A stretch of 64,000 bases of DNA from the NCBI RefSeq assembly GCF_002008365.1, contig NZ_MRDL01000059.1, forward strand, positions 530,325 through 594,324, in the 5' to 3' direction. The notes beneath the pieces were generated by a model. The model saw only the letters and a list, made by a program, of their open reading frames with translations, did not search any database and was not told the origin of the DNA. Origin of the DNA: Rhizobium leguminosarum bv. viciae USDA 2370 (GTDB taxonomy: Bacteria > Pseudomonadota > Alphaproteobacteria > Rhizobiales > Rhizobiaceae). The first letter of the stretch is position 1. The number at the start of each line of letters is the position of its first letter. Below are positions 1-9,141 of the stretch, piece by piece. The translations under genes and the position numbers were made by a program.

Positions 1-1
1 A

Positions 2-85
2 TTGGCGACGGGCATACCTCTTGGTACGTCCGAGCCGATCGCCTTTGCCCTGGCGGAAAGATGCCCGGCCCTTCGGGTTGGCTGA
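2..85 (+). CDS. possible 3' end of a gene entering from the left edge
   Basis: An open frame runs from the window edge to a TGA at 83-85 and reads ...GIPLGTSEPIAFALAERC.... Its codons have GC-rich third positions, like the real genes nearby. It is too short to assign to a family and could be chance, so this is only a suggestion that a plus-strand gene ends here. Confidence 0.25.
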   Translation: MATGIPLGTSEPIAFALAERCPALRVG

Positions 86-97
86 AACGGGCCGGCT

Positions 98-155
98 GAT
101 CGACCGGCCGGCTTGGCCGTAGAGCTGGGCTACGACGCGCGCCGGCCGGTCGACC
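98..155. repeat. 15-bp inverted repeat, 28-bp spacer
   Basis: The arms GATCGACCGGCCGGC (98-112) and GCCGGCCGGTCGACC (141-155) match at 14 of 15 positions. It could fold into a strong hairpin downstream of the possible gene end at 85, but no T-run follows either arm. The rest of 86-460 holds nothing I can support; the 74-codon GTG-initiated frame at 211-435 has no recognisable content. Confidence 0.5.
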
Positions 156-460
156 ATCCGACTCCGTTTGAGCCAACAGAATGCTTCAATCTAACCCGGA
201 AAGGCTCTAGGTGTGGATCCTCAAGAGGTTGTCTCGGTTGAGGCCGAGGCGACTGATGGGTGTTTTTGATTTCAGGCTGCCGTGCGGACGAGCCCGCGAA
301 GGCCCCGGCGAAGGTTCCTGCTCGGGAGATGGTGGTGGCTGCGAGCCCAATCGATGCTTCCCGTATGGAACGAAAACCACGTGCGGCGGTTATATGACCG
401 CCTTCCTCCTCAACAACCGAGCGTGGCGGTCCTGATGTAGCGCGATCGAAAGTGATTCAC

Positions 461-973
461 ATGATCAAAGTCCTTGCATGCTCCATCGCCGTTGCGACGG
501 CCGCAATGGCAACGGCAGGCGCCGCCCACGCCGACGAATCCGCCTTCTTGAAAACACTGGCGGGAAGTTGGAGCGGTAACGGGACCGTGAAAGTGCGGAC
601 AAATGCACCCACCATTAAAGTCACTTGCCGTTTCAAATCGGATGCGAATGCAAGCTCCCTCGCACTCAATGGGCGTTGTACCAGCCTTGTCGTTTTTTCC
701 CGCGTCATCAGCGCGAACCTCAAGGCCACTGGTGACACCTACACTGGCTCCTACGTGGGCGCGGGCACCGGCACCGCGGGTCTTGGCGGAAAGCGCGCTG
801 GTAATGCCATAAGTCTCGCGATCAGATGGGCGAAAGAAGTCAACGGCGATCGGCGTGCGCAGATGACGATCGAAAAAACCGGAGCATCGGGCATGCGCCT
901 CACAACCATCGATACCGACCCTGCTACCGGTCGATCGGTTGTTACGAGCCGCATTGAGCTTCGTCGGAGCTGA
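461..973 (+). CDS. secreted hypothetical protein
   Basis: 170 residues. The N-terminus (MIKVLACSIAVATAAMATAG...) is a classical Sec signal peptide: a Lys at position 3, an Ala-rich core and an AHA-DE cleavage site near residue 25. The mature part of about 145 residues is beta-rich, with a Leu-Ala-Gly-Ser-Trp-Ser-Gly stretch just after the signal, reminiscent of small periplasmic beta-barrel-like proteins. I do not recognise a named family. The start is taken at ATG 461, because a GTG at 452 would only add three residues ahead of the signal peptide. No clear Shine-Dalgarno sequence is visible. It stands alone upstream of the cold-shock gene. Export to the periplasm is well supported; function is unknown. 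Confidence 0.75.
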   Translation: MIKVLACSIAVATAAMATAGAAHADESAFLKTLAGSWSGNGTVKVRTNAPTIKVTCRFKSDANASSLALNGRCTSLVVFSRVISANLKATGDTYTGSYVGAGTGTAGLGGKRAGNAISLAIRWAKEVNGDRRAQMTIEKTGASGMRLTTIDTDPATGRSVVTSRIELRRS

Positions 974-1085
974 CGTCTTTTTGCGTTCAAAAAGCCACGA
1001 GTGTGCTAAAGGGTTGATAGAGAAGCGTCGAAGCTATAGTTTCGCCTTCGCAAATCGTCGAACGATACAAGGAAATATTTATCTC

Positions 1086-1289
1086 ATGCCGACAGGTACC
1101 GTTAAATTCTTCAATGACGACAAGGGCTTCGGCTTCATCACCCCTGAGGGTGGCGGGCAGGACGTTTTTGTTCACGTGTCTGCGCTGCAAAGCGGCGGGT
1201 CGCTCCGCGAAGGCGACAAGGTCAGCTTCGAAGTTGGCCAGGATCGCAAGACCGGAAAATCGAAGGCTGAGAACGTCTCGACTCTCTGA
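1086..1289 (+). CDS. cspA: cold-shock protein, CspA family
   Basis: 67 residues, the normal length of a single cold-shock domain. The RNP1 motif KGFGFI is at residues 13-18 and RNP2 VFVHVSA at 27-33, with the start MPTGTVKFFN typical of alphaproteobacterial CspA. These proteins bind single-stranded nucleic acid and melt RNA structure. A longer frame from 939 exists, but homology begins exactly at ATG 1086. The 112-base gap after the preceding gene could be a long structured 5' UTR, as is usual for csp mRNAs. Rhizobia carry several csp paralogues, so which one this is cannot be told. Confidence 0.95.
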   Translation: MPTGTVKFFNDDKGFGFITPEGGGQDVFVHVSALQSGGSLREGDKVSFEVGQDRKTGKSKAENVSTL

Positions 1290-1302
1290 TCGAAAATCGA
1301 TG

Positions 1303-1329
1303 GCCCAACCTGCATTGAGCGGGTTGGGC
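1303..1329 (+). terminator. hairpin after cspA
   Basis: Perfect 8-bp stem GCCCAACC/GGTTGGGC with an 11-nt loop, starting 13 nt after the cspA stop and lying between convergent cspA and the GMC gene. No T-tract follows, so it may be a weak or Rho-assisted terminator. Confidence 0.5.
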
Positions 1330-1384
1330 TCATCGTCACGAGCCGCAATTCCACGCATTCACTTTAGAGAATGCGAGGGGCTAA

Positions 1385-3010
1385 TTACGCCCCTGATAGG
1401 ACGCTCTCCGCGGCCTTCTCGGCAATCATTATCACCGGCGAGTTGGTGTTTCCCGACACGATCGTCGGCATGATCGATGCATCGACCACCCGCAGTTTCG
1501 CCAGCCCATGCACCCGCAATTGCGGATCGACAACCGCCATCACGTCGTTGCCCATCTTGCAGGTGCCGACCGGATGGAAGATCGTTGTGGCGATATCGCC
1601 GACGCGACGGATCAGTTCCTCGTCACTCTGGTATTCCAGGCCCGGCAGCATTTCCTGCGGCCGGTACTTGCGAATGGCGCCGGCCTCCATGAGCCGGCGG
1701 GCGTGCCGAACCGATTTCGTCGCAAGCAACCGGTCGCCGACGGTCGAAAGATAATTCGGGCGGATTTCCGGCGCCACGGAAAGGTCCGGGCCGCCAACAT
1801 GCACGGTCCCCCGGCTTTCCGGCCGCAGATTGCAGACGGAGACGGTGACGGCGGGATATTTGTGCAGCGGCTCGCCGAGCCGGTCGGTGCTCAAGGGCTG
1901 TACGTGATATTCGAGATCGGCGGTCGCAACAGCGGGGTCGCTCTTGGCAAAGATACCGAGCTGGCTCGGCGCCATCGACAGTGGCCCTGACCGGCGCAGC
2001 ATATATTCAAGCCCCATGCCCGCCCGGGTGAACAGGTTGTGATAGAGCTGGTTCAGCGTCTTTGCGCCCTCGATGCGGAAGACCGTACGGATTTGCAGAT
2101 GGTCCTGCAGGTTTTCGCCGACACCCGGAAGTTCATGGACGACGTCGAGTCCGGCAGCCGACAGCACATCCGGGCGACCGACCCCGGAAAGCTCCAGGAT
2201 TTTCGGTGAATTGATCGCACCGGCAGACAGAATGACCTCGCGACCGGCGCGAGCCAGATGATTCTGCCCGTTCAGCCGGAATCGCACGCCGGTCACCATT
2301 CTGCCGTCGAATTCCAGCCGCTCGGTTTCGGCGCTGGTCAGCACATATAGATTGGGCCGCTTCATTGCCCGGCGCAAAAAGGCCTTGGTCGTATTCCAGC
2401 GCAGGCCGCCGCGCTGGTTGACCTCGAAATAGCCTGAGCCCTCATTGTCGCCATCGTTGAAATCGTCGGTCTTCGGGATACCGAGTTCTTCTGCGGCATC
2501 ACGAAAGGCATCGAGGATCGGCCAGGAAAGCCGCTGCTTTTCCACCCGCCATTCGCCGCCTGCCCCGTGCATAGGCGACTTGCCGCGATAGTTGTCCTCG
2601 GATTTCAGGAAATAGGGCAGCACGTCGTCCCAGCCCCAGCCGGAATTGCCCGCCTGCCGCCAACCGTCGTAATCGGCCGCCTGGCCGCGCATGTAGATCA
2701 TGCCGTTGATCGACGAGCAGCCGCCCAGCAGTTTTCCGCGCGGATAGGGCAATGACCGGCCGTTCAGTCCGGCCTCCGCCGCCGTCTTCATCATCCAATC
2801 GGTGCGTGGATTGCCCATGCAGTAGAGATAGCCGATCGGCACATGCACCCAATGATACCGGTCGCTGCCGCCGGCTTCGAGCAACAGGACGCGGGTTTTC
2901 GGATCGGCCGACAGCCGGTTGGCCAGAACGCATCCCGCCGATCCTGCGCCGACGATGATGAAATCGTAGCTTCCCGCATCAATGGCCGCATAATTCATAC
3001 GCATGTTCAT
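1385..3010 (-). CDS. GMC-family FAD-dependent oxidoreductase (choline dehydrogenase-like)
   Basis: 541 residues, normal for the GMC family. The FAD-binding Rossmann motif GAGSAGCVLANRL lies near residues 21-33. The first GMC signature PRGKLLGGCSSINGMIYMRG is near residue 90. The C-terminal catalytic His is in HPVGTCKMG, with an Asn further on (SGNTNSP). Members oxidise alcohols or polyols to aldehydes or ketones with FAD. There is no signal peptide, so it is probably cytoplasmic or membrane-associated. Its ATG overlaps the kinase stop (ATGA, 3007-3010), making it the last gene of the polyol operon. An in-frame ATG at 2998 is an alternative start. Its substrate is unknown; by context it oxidises a sugar alcohol or an aldehyde side product. 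A 6-bp hairpin (1376-1394) spans its stop codon. Confidence 0.9.
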   Translation of the reverse strand: MNMRMNYAAIDAGSYDFIIVGAGSAGCVLANRLSADPKTRVLLLEAGGSDRYHWVHVPIGYLYCMGNPRTDWMMKTAAEAGLNGRSLPYPRGKLLGGCSSINGMIYMRGQAADYDGWRQAGNSGWGWDDVLPYFLKSEDNYRGKSPMHGAGGEWRVEKQRLSWPILDAFRDAAEELGIPKTDDFNDGDNEGSGYFEVNQRGGLRWNTTKAFLRRAMKRPNLYVLTSAETERLEFDGRMVTGVRFRLNGQNHLARAGREVILSAGAINSPKILELSGVGRPDVLSAAGLDVVHELPGVGENLQDHLQIRTVFRIEGAKTLNQLYHNLFTRAGMGLEYMLRRSGPLSMAPSQLGIFAKSDPAVATADLEYHVQPLSTDRLGEPLHKYPAVTVSVCNLRPESRGTVHVGGPDLSVAPEIRPNYLSTVGDRLLATKSVRHARRLMEAGAIRKYRPQEMLPGLEYQSDEELIRRVGDIATTIFHPVGTCKMGNDVMAVVDPQLRVHGLAKLRVVDASIMPTIVSGNTNSPVIMIAEKAAESVLSGA

Positions 3011-4536
3011 GCCGCCGCCCCCGCTGCCGCCGGCGGAACCGCTGTCAGACGCCGCCAGAGCGGTGCCATCGCTTCGGCGATATCCTGATAGAGAGCGTAA
3101 CGCCGCGCATAGTGTGCCTCGAGCGAGACATCCGGACGATAATACCGCTCTGCCCGAACCATGGCCGCAGCACCAGCGCCGAAGTCCGCGAAAATGCCGA
3201 CGCCGGTTCCGGCCGCAATAGCCGCTCCCAGCGCACCGGTTTCACGCGAGCGGGCAACGCTGACCGGAACGCCGAGCACATCGGCGAAGATCTGCGGCCA
3301 GATCAGGCTGCGCGAGCCGCCGCCGGACAGCACGGCTTCGTTGAAGACCGCGCCCGCCTTTCGGATCGTCTCGATGTGCTGGCGATGACCGAAGGCGACA
3401 CCTTCGAGAAGCGCGCGAACGAGATGTCCCTTGGTGTGCCAACCGGCAAGACCGTAGAAGCCGGCGCGCGCGTGGCCGTCCTGCTGGGCGCCATAGAGAT
3501 ATGGATGGTAGATCGGATCGTCTGTCGTGGGCTCGATCGCCCCGGCCAGCGCGCAGCAGGCATCAAAGGGCGAAACGCCTTCAGCATGCTCGCCTTCGAA
3601 GAACTCCCGCACCAGCCATTCGAGATTGGCAGCCGAGGTGGCGCTGTTCTCCATCGCCATGTAGCGGCTGCGATCGAAGGTCGAGGACATGAAGACTGGC
3701 TCGTCGAGGTCGGGGATGTCGATGATGACCTGGTTGATGCTCCAGGTGCCGGCAATGATCGAGGCGCTGCCGGTGCGCGCAACGCCGGAGCCGAGCGCCG
3801 AGGCGACGACGTCGAACAGTCCGCCGACCACAGGTGTACCAGCGGCGAGCCCGGTTTGCCCCGCCACCTCTTCCGTCACCGTCCCGGCAATGTCGGCGCT
3901 TTCGATGAGCGGCGGCAAGAGGTCCATGCAATCGTCCAGTCCATAGGCCTCCATCAGCGCCTTGTCGTAGCGGCGCGCGGCAAGATCCAGCAGACCGGCC
4001 CCCGACATGTCGGACACTTCGCTGACACGCAGGCCGGTCAGGCGGTTGACGACAAAATCCTTGGAGAAGAACACCGTACCGATGCGGTTAAACAAATCCG
4101 GCCGGTGACGCTTCAGCCAGGCAAGCAATGTCGGCGTCTGGGATGGCCACGGACGCTGGCGGGCAATCGGATAGGTCCGGTCACCAACGCCGGCATCTCG
4201 CCATTCATCGACCAACCCGGCCGCCCGCGTGTCGAGCGACTGGATGCCGATGAGCGGAGCGCCGTCGCGATCAAGCGCATAAAGACCGTTGCCATGCCCG
4301 GCGCAACCGATCGCGGCGATTTCCTCCGGCTGGATCTCTGCCTTTTCGATGCAGGCGCGGATGACCTGCCGTGCATTTGTCCAGAGTTCGTCCAACCCTC
4401 GCTCGACATGCCCCGGGCTCGGCATGCGGCTGTGTCCTTCTTCGGACGCAGCCGCGATCTCGTTGCCGTGCCGGTCGAAAATCACCGCCTTGATAACGGT
4501 GTTTCCGGCGTCGAGCCCCAAAAGATACTCTCCCAT
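3007..4536 (-). CDS. FGGY-family carbohydrate kinase
   Basis: 509 residues, standard for xylulo/glycero/erythritol kinases. The N-terminal ATPase-fold motif DAGNTVIK is at residues 9-16. Asp242 in GGLFDVVASALG is the likely catalytic base, and a C-terminal SGGGSRS motif contacts ATP. These enzymes phosphorylate a sugar or polyol hydroxyl. The start is ATG 4536, preceded by GGGAGGG; an upstream in-frame extension to 4590 would run into the aldolase gene. The gene starts 31 nt after the aldolase stop and overlaps the GMC gene by 4 nt. By analogy with EryA, it may phosphorylate the imported polyol before oxidation by the GlpD-like enzyme. Xylulokinase or LsrK-type specificity cannot be excluded. 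Confidence 0.92.
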   Translation of the reverse strand: MGEYLLGLDAGNTVIKAVIFDRHGNEIAAASEEGHSRMPSPGHVERGLDELWTNARQVIRACIEKAEIQPEEIAAIGCAGHGNGLYALDRDGAPLIGIQSLDTRAAGLVDEWRDAGVGDRTYPIARQRPWPSQTPTLLAWLKRHRPDLFNRIGTVFFSKDFVVNRLTGLRVSEVSDMSGAGLLDLAARRYDKALMEAYGLDDCMDLLPPLIESADIAGTVTEEVAGQTGLAAGTPVVGGLFDVVASALGSGVARTGSASIIAGTWSINQVIIDIPDLDEPVFMSSTFDRSRYMAMENSATSAANLEWLVREFFEGEHAEGVSPFDACCALAGAIEPTTDDPIYHPYLYGAQQDGHARAGFYGLAGWHTKGHLVRALLEGVAFGHRQHIETIRKAGAVFNEAVLSGGGSRSLIWPQIFADVLGVPVSVARSRETGALGAAIAAGTGVGIFADFGAGAAAMVRAERYYRPDVSLEAHYARRYALYQDIAEAMAPLWRRLTAVPPAAAGAAA

Positions 4537-4567
4537 GCAGAACCCTCCCGAGATTCGAAATCGCTGC

Positions 4568-5410
4568 TCAGCCCTGCTGATAGAGCGCAAAGGCCTGTTC
4601 GCTGCTCGCGTCCTCGTGCACGATCGCCATCAGCCCGCGCACCACGGCACTCGGATTGGCGTGCTGATAGATGTTGCGGCCATAGACCATGCCCATTGCA
4701 CCCTGCCGCATCAAGGCCGCGGATTTGTCGAAGACGGCACCAAGATCCTCCTTGCCGCCGCCGCGCACGAGAACCGGGCAACGGGCTGCTTCCACCACTC
4801 TGTGGAAATCCTCGGCATTGGTGGTTGGGTCCGCCTTGACGATATCCGCACCTATCTCGCGGGCGAGCCGCGTCAACGTAACGATCTTGTCGGCATCGCC
4901 GTCGACCATGTAGCCGCCCTTTTCCGTCACCGGCTGCATCACCAACGGCTCGATCATCAGCGGCATGCCATACTTGTCGCAATCGGCCCGGACGCGGGAA
5001 ATATTCTCAACGCACTGGCGGAACAGGTCCGGCTCGTCCGGCAGCATGAACAGGTTGACGACGACGCAGGCTGCATCCATCTCGATCGCGCCGATCAATG
5101 GTTCGGCCTCGTTCTGCAGCACCGCCCACATGTCGCGGTGGCGGACCCGGTTATAGGGATTGCCCATGTCGATGCGCATGACTAGCGCCGGCTTGTCCTT
5201 GCCGGGCACATGCTGCAGCAGGTCGGCCTGGCCGTAATTCATCTGGATCGCGTCCGGCCCTGCAGAAACCAGCGCCTTGACGACGGCCTGAATGTCCTCC
5301 AGCCCGTTGAGGAAGGATGGTTCGTTGCAGACGCCGTGATCGATCGCCACATCGAGGCAGCGGCCGCCGCCGAACAGCCGGTTCATCCGGACTTTGCTGT
5401 TGTGTCGCAT
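4568..5410 (-). CDS. class I aldolase, DhnA/LsrF-like
   Basis: 280 residues. The TIM-barrel aldolase pattern is clear: an early Asp-His pair (VAIDHG, residues 22-27), GPDAIQMNYGQ around residues 51-61, and Lys192 in the IVKADPT motif as the probable Schiff-base lysine. The family includes archaeal-type fructose-bisphosphate aldolase and LsrF. It would cleave or transfer on a ketose phosphate, fitting a step after the kinase and the GlpD-like dehydrogenase. The start ATG at 5410 has AAGGAG upstream and overlaps the end of the dehydrogenase gene by 28 nt, implying translational coupling. The natural substrate is not identifiable from sequence. Confidence 0.88.
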   Translation of the reverse strand: MRHNSKVRMNRLFGGGRCLDVAIDHGVCNEPSFLNGLEDIQAVVKALVSAGPDAIQMNYGQADLLQHVPGKDKPALVMRIDMGNPYNRVRHRDMWAVLQNEAEPLIGAIEMDAACVVVNLFMLPDEPDLFRQCVENISRVRADCDKYGMPLMIEPLVMQPVTEKGGYMVDGDADKIVTLTRLAREIGADIVKADPTTNAEDFHRVVEAARCPVLVRGGGKEDLGAVFDKSAALMRQGAMGMVYGRNIYQHANPSAVVRGLMAIVHEDASSEQAFALYQQG

Positions 5411-7131
5411 TCTGTGCTCCTTGGTTCGTTCCTTGCGGAAAGCATGTCTTCGTCGACGCCGTGGCGTTGGTTGAGAAGGGTGAGAAAACGGTCGCGCTCA
5501 CGGGCGCGATGCGCGAGCGTCCAGCGCTTTTCCTGCGCCAGCAGGTCGAGTGCGGCATCCATCATGTCGAGCGTAAGCTCGCCGGAAACGGCAAGCGTCG
5601 TGCGCCGCAAAAGCAGGTCGTCGAGATGTTCCACCGCTTCCTCGCGGATCAGGAACTGCAATTCGCGTATCGAGTAGCCGGCGTGCGGCAGCGCCGCATC
5701 GGGGCCTGCCGCGGTGAAGCCGGCAATTGCCTCGGCATCCGTGCCGTATCGGGCAAACAGCTCAGCCATGCGCCCTCCGGAAAGGCCTTTGTTGGCTGCC
5801 ATCTGCGTTAGCCAGGCGAACGCGTTGGCCGGAAATGCCCGCCCGCCGCCGATCGGCCGATCGGTTGTCGCAACGCGGCGGCGCCTGCCGAGCCTTGCCA
5901 AAGCCATGTCGGCCGCCAGTTCCCCGAAGGACCGGAATGTCGTCCACTTGCCGCCGATCATGCAGAATACCGGCGGACCACCCTTGGAAGGCTCCAGCAC
6001 GGTGCAGAAGTGATCGCGCGGGATGCGGCCGGTAAAACTGTCGGTGCTGGCCGGCAGCGGCCGCACGCCGGAAAACTGGAAAACGATTTGTTCGGGCCGG
6101 ATGGGAATGCCCGGCAGCACGAAGGCGAGCGACTGCAGGATATAATCCCGCTCGTCCGCCTCGCAGCGCACCGTTTCCGGATCATCGACGCGGATATCGG
6201 TGGAACCGACGAGAACCTTGCCGAGATAAGGAAACAGGATGCAGATCCGCCCGTCCTCGTTCTCGTAGTAGATCATGTGATCCGCGAGCGCATCGCGCAG
6301 GTCCGCATTGTCGATGATGAGATGCGAGCCCTTGGTGCCGCCCATCAGCGGTGACGGCCGCGCTTCCGGCGAAAACAGGGTCTGATTGGCAAGGTCGATC
6401 CAGCCGCCGGTGGCGTTGATGATCAGCGCCGGTTCGACGCTAACGGACGCGCCGCCGATCTGGTCTTCGACACGATATTGGCCATCCTCTGTCCGCTGCA
6501 ATTCGGCATAGTTCAGCGCCATCGCCCCGAACTTTGCTAAAAGACCATCCTGCAGAAGCTCGATGCCTAGCCGCTCCGGATGGCTGACCCAGGCGTCGAA
6601 ATAGGTGGCGGAACTCTTGATGTCGGGATTGAGCGCCGGCCATTTGGCAAGCGTCGTGCGCCGGCCGCGAAACTGGTGGCGCGGCATCAGTGCCCGCTTG
6701 CGCGTCAGGAAATCATAGATGCTCAGGCCCGCCTTGATGGCGACGGCGCCACGCCGGCTCGGGCGACGGCTGAGGCCCAGAAAGCGGACGATGCCATTGC
6801 CGAGGCCGGAAAAGTTATCGAACACCGGCACCGTCGTCGGCAGCGGCGCGACATAATGGGGCGCGTTGCGCAACAGCCGGTCCCGCTCGACCAGCGATTC
6901 CTGCACCAGCTTGAATTCGCCGTTCTCAAGATAGCGAAGCCCGCCATGCACCATGCGCGACAGCGCCGAACTGGCCCCGGAGCAATAGTCGTGCTTCTCG
7001 ACGAGCAGCACACTCAGTCCCTGCAGCGCCAGTTCCCGAAAGACGCTGATGCCGTTGATGCCGCCACCGATGACGCACACGTCCACCTTCGGGCTCTGGC
7101 TGAGCCCGTCCAAAATCTCTTGCCGTTTCAT
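5383..7131 (-). CDS. glycerol-3-phosphate dehydrogenase family (GlpD/EryB-like)
   Basis: 582 residues, longer than E. coli GlpD (about 500). It opens with the FAD dinucleotide motif VCVIGGGINGISVFRELA at residues 18-35 and the family signature SALSRMVHGGLRYLE. The C-terminal alpha-helical GlpD domain is present. Enzymes of this family oxidise polyol phosphates at the membrane and pass electrons to quinone. Because it sits with an FGGY kinase and a SorC regulator, an EryB-like role (oxidation of a phosphorylated polyol to a ketose phosphate) is more likely than housekeeping glycerol metabolism. It begins 12 nt downstream of the aldo/keto reductase stop. Confidence 0.9.
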   Translation of the reverse strand: MKRQEILDGLSQSPKVDVCVIGGGINGISVFRELALQGLSVLLVEKHDYCSGASSALSRMVHGGLRYLENGEFKLVQESLVERDRLLRNAPHYVAPLPTTVPVFDNFSGLGNGIVRFLGLSRRPSRRGAVAIKAGLSIYDFLTRKRALMPRHQFRGRRTTLAKWPALNPDIKSSATYFDAWVSHPERLGIELLQDGLLAKFGAMALNYAELQRTEDGQYRVEDQIGGASVSVEPALIINATGGWIDLANQTLFSPEARPSPLMGGTKGSHLIIDNADLRDALADHMIYYENEDGRICILFPYLGKVLVGSTDIRVDDPETVRCEADERDYILQSLAFVLPGIPIRPEQIVFQFSGVRPLPASTDSFTGRIPRDHFCTVLEPSKGGPPVFCMIGGKWTTFRSFGELAADMALARLGRRRRVATTDRPIGGGRAFPANAFAWLTQMAANKGLSGGRMAELFARYGTDAEAIAGFTAAGPDAALPHAGYSIRELQFLIREEAVEHLDDLLLRRTTLAVSGELTLDMMDAALDLLAQEKRWTLAHRARERDRFLTLLNQRHGVDEDMLSARNEPRSTECDTTAKSG

Positions 7132-7143
7132 GATGGCGATCCG

Positions 7144-8139
7144 CTACCTGTCCATGTCAGTCAGTTTCGCCGCTATGGCCGTATCGATGGTCGCAAGATC
7201 GGCCGCATCCAGCCGGATGGTCCCGGCCCGCGCATTGTCGAGCGCTTGTGCCGGATTGCGCGCCCCGCAAAGTGCAAAGGTGATGCCCGGCTGCGCCAGC
7301 GTCCAGGCAATCACGATTTGGGCGATGCTCGCGCCGTGTTTTTCTGCGACCGGCCGGATGGCGTTGGCCAGCGCCGTCGCCTTCTGGCGGTTGTCGACTG
7401 AAAAGCGCGGATTGTCCTTGCGCTGGTCATCGCCGGAAAACACACGGTCGGGACCGATGGTGCCGGACAGCAACCCCAGCGCCAGCGACGAGTAGCTCAG
7501 CGTCGCAATGCTGTTGGCCTTGGTCAGTGGCAGAAGCTCCGCCTCGATCTCCCGGTCGATCATGCTGAACCGCTCCTGGATCGCATCGAGACCACCGACA
7601 GCGATATAGGCATTGAGGTCGTCGGGGCTGACATTGCTTGCGCCGATTGCCCGGATCTTGCCCGATGTGCGCAGGTCTTCCAGCGTCCGCATCGTTTCCT
7701 CGACCGAGGTCGTCGGATCCTGCCAATGGGTGATGTAGAGATCGATATAGTCGGTCCCGAGCCGCCTCAGGCTTTCCTCGACCTCGTGCAGGATCGCGTC
7801 GCGGCCGAGATAACGGTGGACCGGTTTGCCGTCTTGATCGAAGAAATGACGACCCTTCTGCGTATGCCAGACAAGGCCGCATTTGGTGGCGATGACAGCC
7901 TTGTCGCGGCGCCCAGCCAGTGCCTTGCCGACGATCTCCTCGGAACGTCCGAGCCCATAGGCTGGCGCCGTGTCGATCAGCGTCACGCCGGCATCGAGCG
8001 ATGCCTGGATCGCAGCAATGGATTCGGCCTCATCGGTCCCGCCCCACATCCAGCCGCCGATAGCCCAGGTGCCCAGTCCCACCGCCGAGGCGGAAACGCC
8101 GGATTTGCCGATCTCACGTTTCAATTGCTGCCCGCTCAT
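7144..8139 (-). CDS. aldo/keto reductase
   Basis: 331 residues, standard length. The AKR catalytic tetrad is visible: Asp and Tyr in LIDTAPAYGLGRSEE, Lys in VIATKCG and His in YITHWQDP. A cofactor-binding region lies near the C-terminus. It probably interconverts a sugar aldehyde or ketone and its alcohol with NAD(P)H. The start is chosen at ATG 8139, which overlaps the regulator stop (ATGA) and has AAGGA 8 nt upstream; ATG 8145 two codons earlier is an alternative. Within the operon it may provide an alternative entry or side-product route. It resembles YghZ/L-galactose-dehydrogenase-like AKRs, but substrate is not predictable. Confidence 0.9.
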   Translation of the reverse strand: MSGQQLKREIGKSGVSASAVGLGTWAIGGWMWGGTDEAESIAAIQASLDAGVTLIDTAPAYGLGRSEEIVGKALAGRRDKAVIATKCGLVWHTQKGRHFFDQDGKPVHRYLGRDAILHEVEESLRRLGTDYIDLYITHWQDPTTSVEETMRTLEDLRTSGKIRAIGASNVSPDDLNAYIAVGGLDAIQERFSMIDREIEAELLPLTKANSIATLSYSSLALGLLSGTIGPDRVFSGDDQRKDNPRFSVDNRQKATALANAIRPVAEKHGASIAQIVIAWTLAQPGITFALCGARNPAQALDNARAGTIRLDAADLATIDTAIAAKLTDMDR

Positions 8140-9140
8140 GCCCATTTTCCTTCGCCATTCGCCAGTGCCAGCACCCGCGCACCCGTCGCCTCATCGGTCA
8201 CCAGCGTATCGAGATGATTGCCCCTGAGAACGCTGAGGATCGGGCCTGCCTTGTTCGGCCCGCTCGCCACACCGATCTTGGTGGGGATCGAGGCGAATTC
8301 CGGCAGCGTCAGCGACACCAGCGAACGGTTGAGGCTGTAGTCGCAGACCTGGCCATGATCATCGAGCAGATGCGCCAGCAATTCGCAGGAGGCGCCGGAC
8401 CGCTCGATCGCGGCGCGGTCGGTGCTTGAGGACGGATGCAGGTCGTAATAGCTCGAATCGTCCGACAGGATCGAGCCAATGCCGACCACCGCCACCTTCG
8501 CCTCGCGCGCCCGTTTGAAAACGTCAGCGACGGAACGCATGTTGATCAGCATCGCCCGCTGCTCGGCATCATCGGCAAAGAGAGGCGCATGGATCTGGTA
8601 GGAACGTCCCCCAAGCCGGTCGGCCATCAAGGTCGAGACATGATTGACGTCGGTATAGTGTTTACCCTGCACGCAGCCGGTTGCTGGAATGACCTCGACA
8701 TTGAACCGACGCGGCGGCTGCAGACCGGCAACGACGGCGCTCACCCCTTTGCCGCCGGTGATGCAGATCGTATCGCCGTCGGTGATCTCTTCCAGCAGCA
8801 ACCTTGCTGCCGCTTCGCCGACGGCCTGGAGCGCCGTCTGCGGATTGTCGGACACGGTCGGCACCACCACGGCGCGGCCGATGCCGCCAAGCGCCCGTAG
8901 CCGTTCTTCCATGTCGACCAGCGGCTCGACCGGCGACTTGATCTTGATCTCGACCAGGCCGAGCTGGCGGCCGCGCTTGATCAGGCGGTTGACGGTGGCG
9001 TGCGAGATGCCCAGCTGATCGGCAATCTGCGCCTGTGTCAGTCCCTCGAGGAAATGCAGAACCAGAGCCTGGTGCATCTGTCGGGCGATGACGATTTCCT
9101 CGCGCGGCGCGTTTGCGGGTTTGAGTTTGGCTATCGGCAT
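8136..9140 (-). CDS. SorC/DeoR-type sugar-binding transcriptional regulator
   Basis: 334 residues. A sigma-70 region-4-like helix-turn-helix is at about residues 36-57 (TQAQIADQLGISHATVNRLIKRG). It is followed by the large sugar-phosphate-sensing domain typical of SorC, EryD and LsrR (ICITGGKGVSAVVAG; KVAVVGIGS; GVASGPNKAGPI). Such regulators respond to a phosphorylated pathway intermediate. ATG 9140 follows the permease stop by one base, so the gene is cotranscribed with its targets and is likely autoregulated. A candidate operator is the palindrome at 12948-12961. A longer frame to 9191 would overlap the permease. Confidence 0.9.
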   Translation of the reverse strand: MPIAKLKPANAPREEIVIARQMHQALVLHFLEGLTQAQIADQLGISHATVNRLIKRGRQLGLVEIKIKSPVEPLVDMEERLRALGGIGRAVVVPTVSDNPQTALQAVGEAAARLLLEEITDGDTICITGGKGVSAVVAGLQPPRRFNVEVIPATGCVQGKHYTDVNHVSTLMADRLGGRSYQIHAPLFADDAEQRAMLINMRSVADVFKRAREAKVAVVGIGSILSDDSSYYDLHPSSSTDRAAIERSGASCELLAHLLDDHGQVCDYSLNRSLVSLTLPEFASIPTKIGVASGPNKAGPILSVLRGNHLDTLVTDEATGARVLALANGEGKWA

Positions 9141-9141
9141 A

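Noticed and set aside
211..435. 74-codon GTG-initiated frame
   Set aside because: Low-complexity Gly/Arg-rich translation without ribosome site or recognisable motif.
3112..4839. 575-codon plus-strand frame
   Set aside because: Antisense to the FGGY kinase and the end of the aldolase, both of which have complete family motifs.
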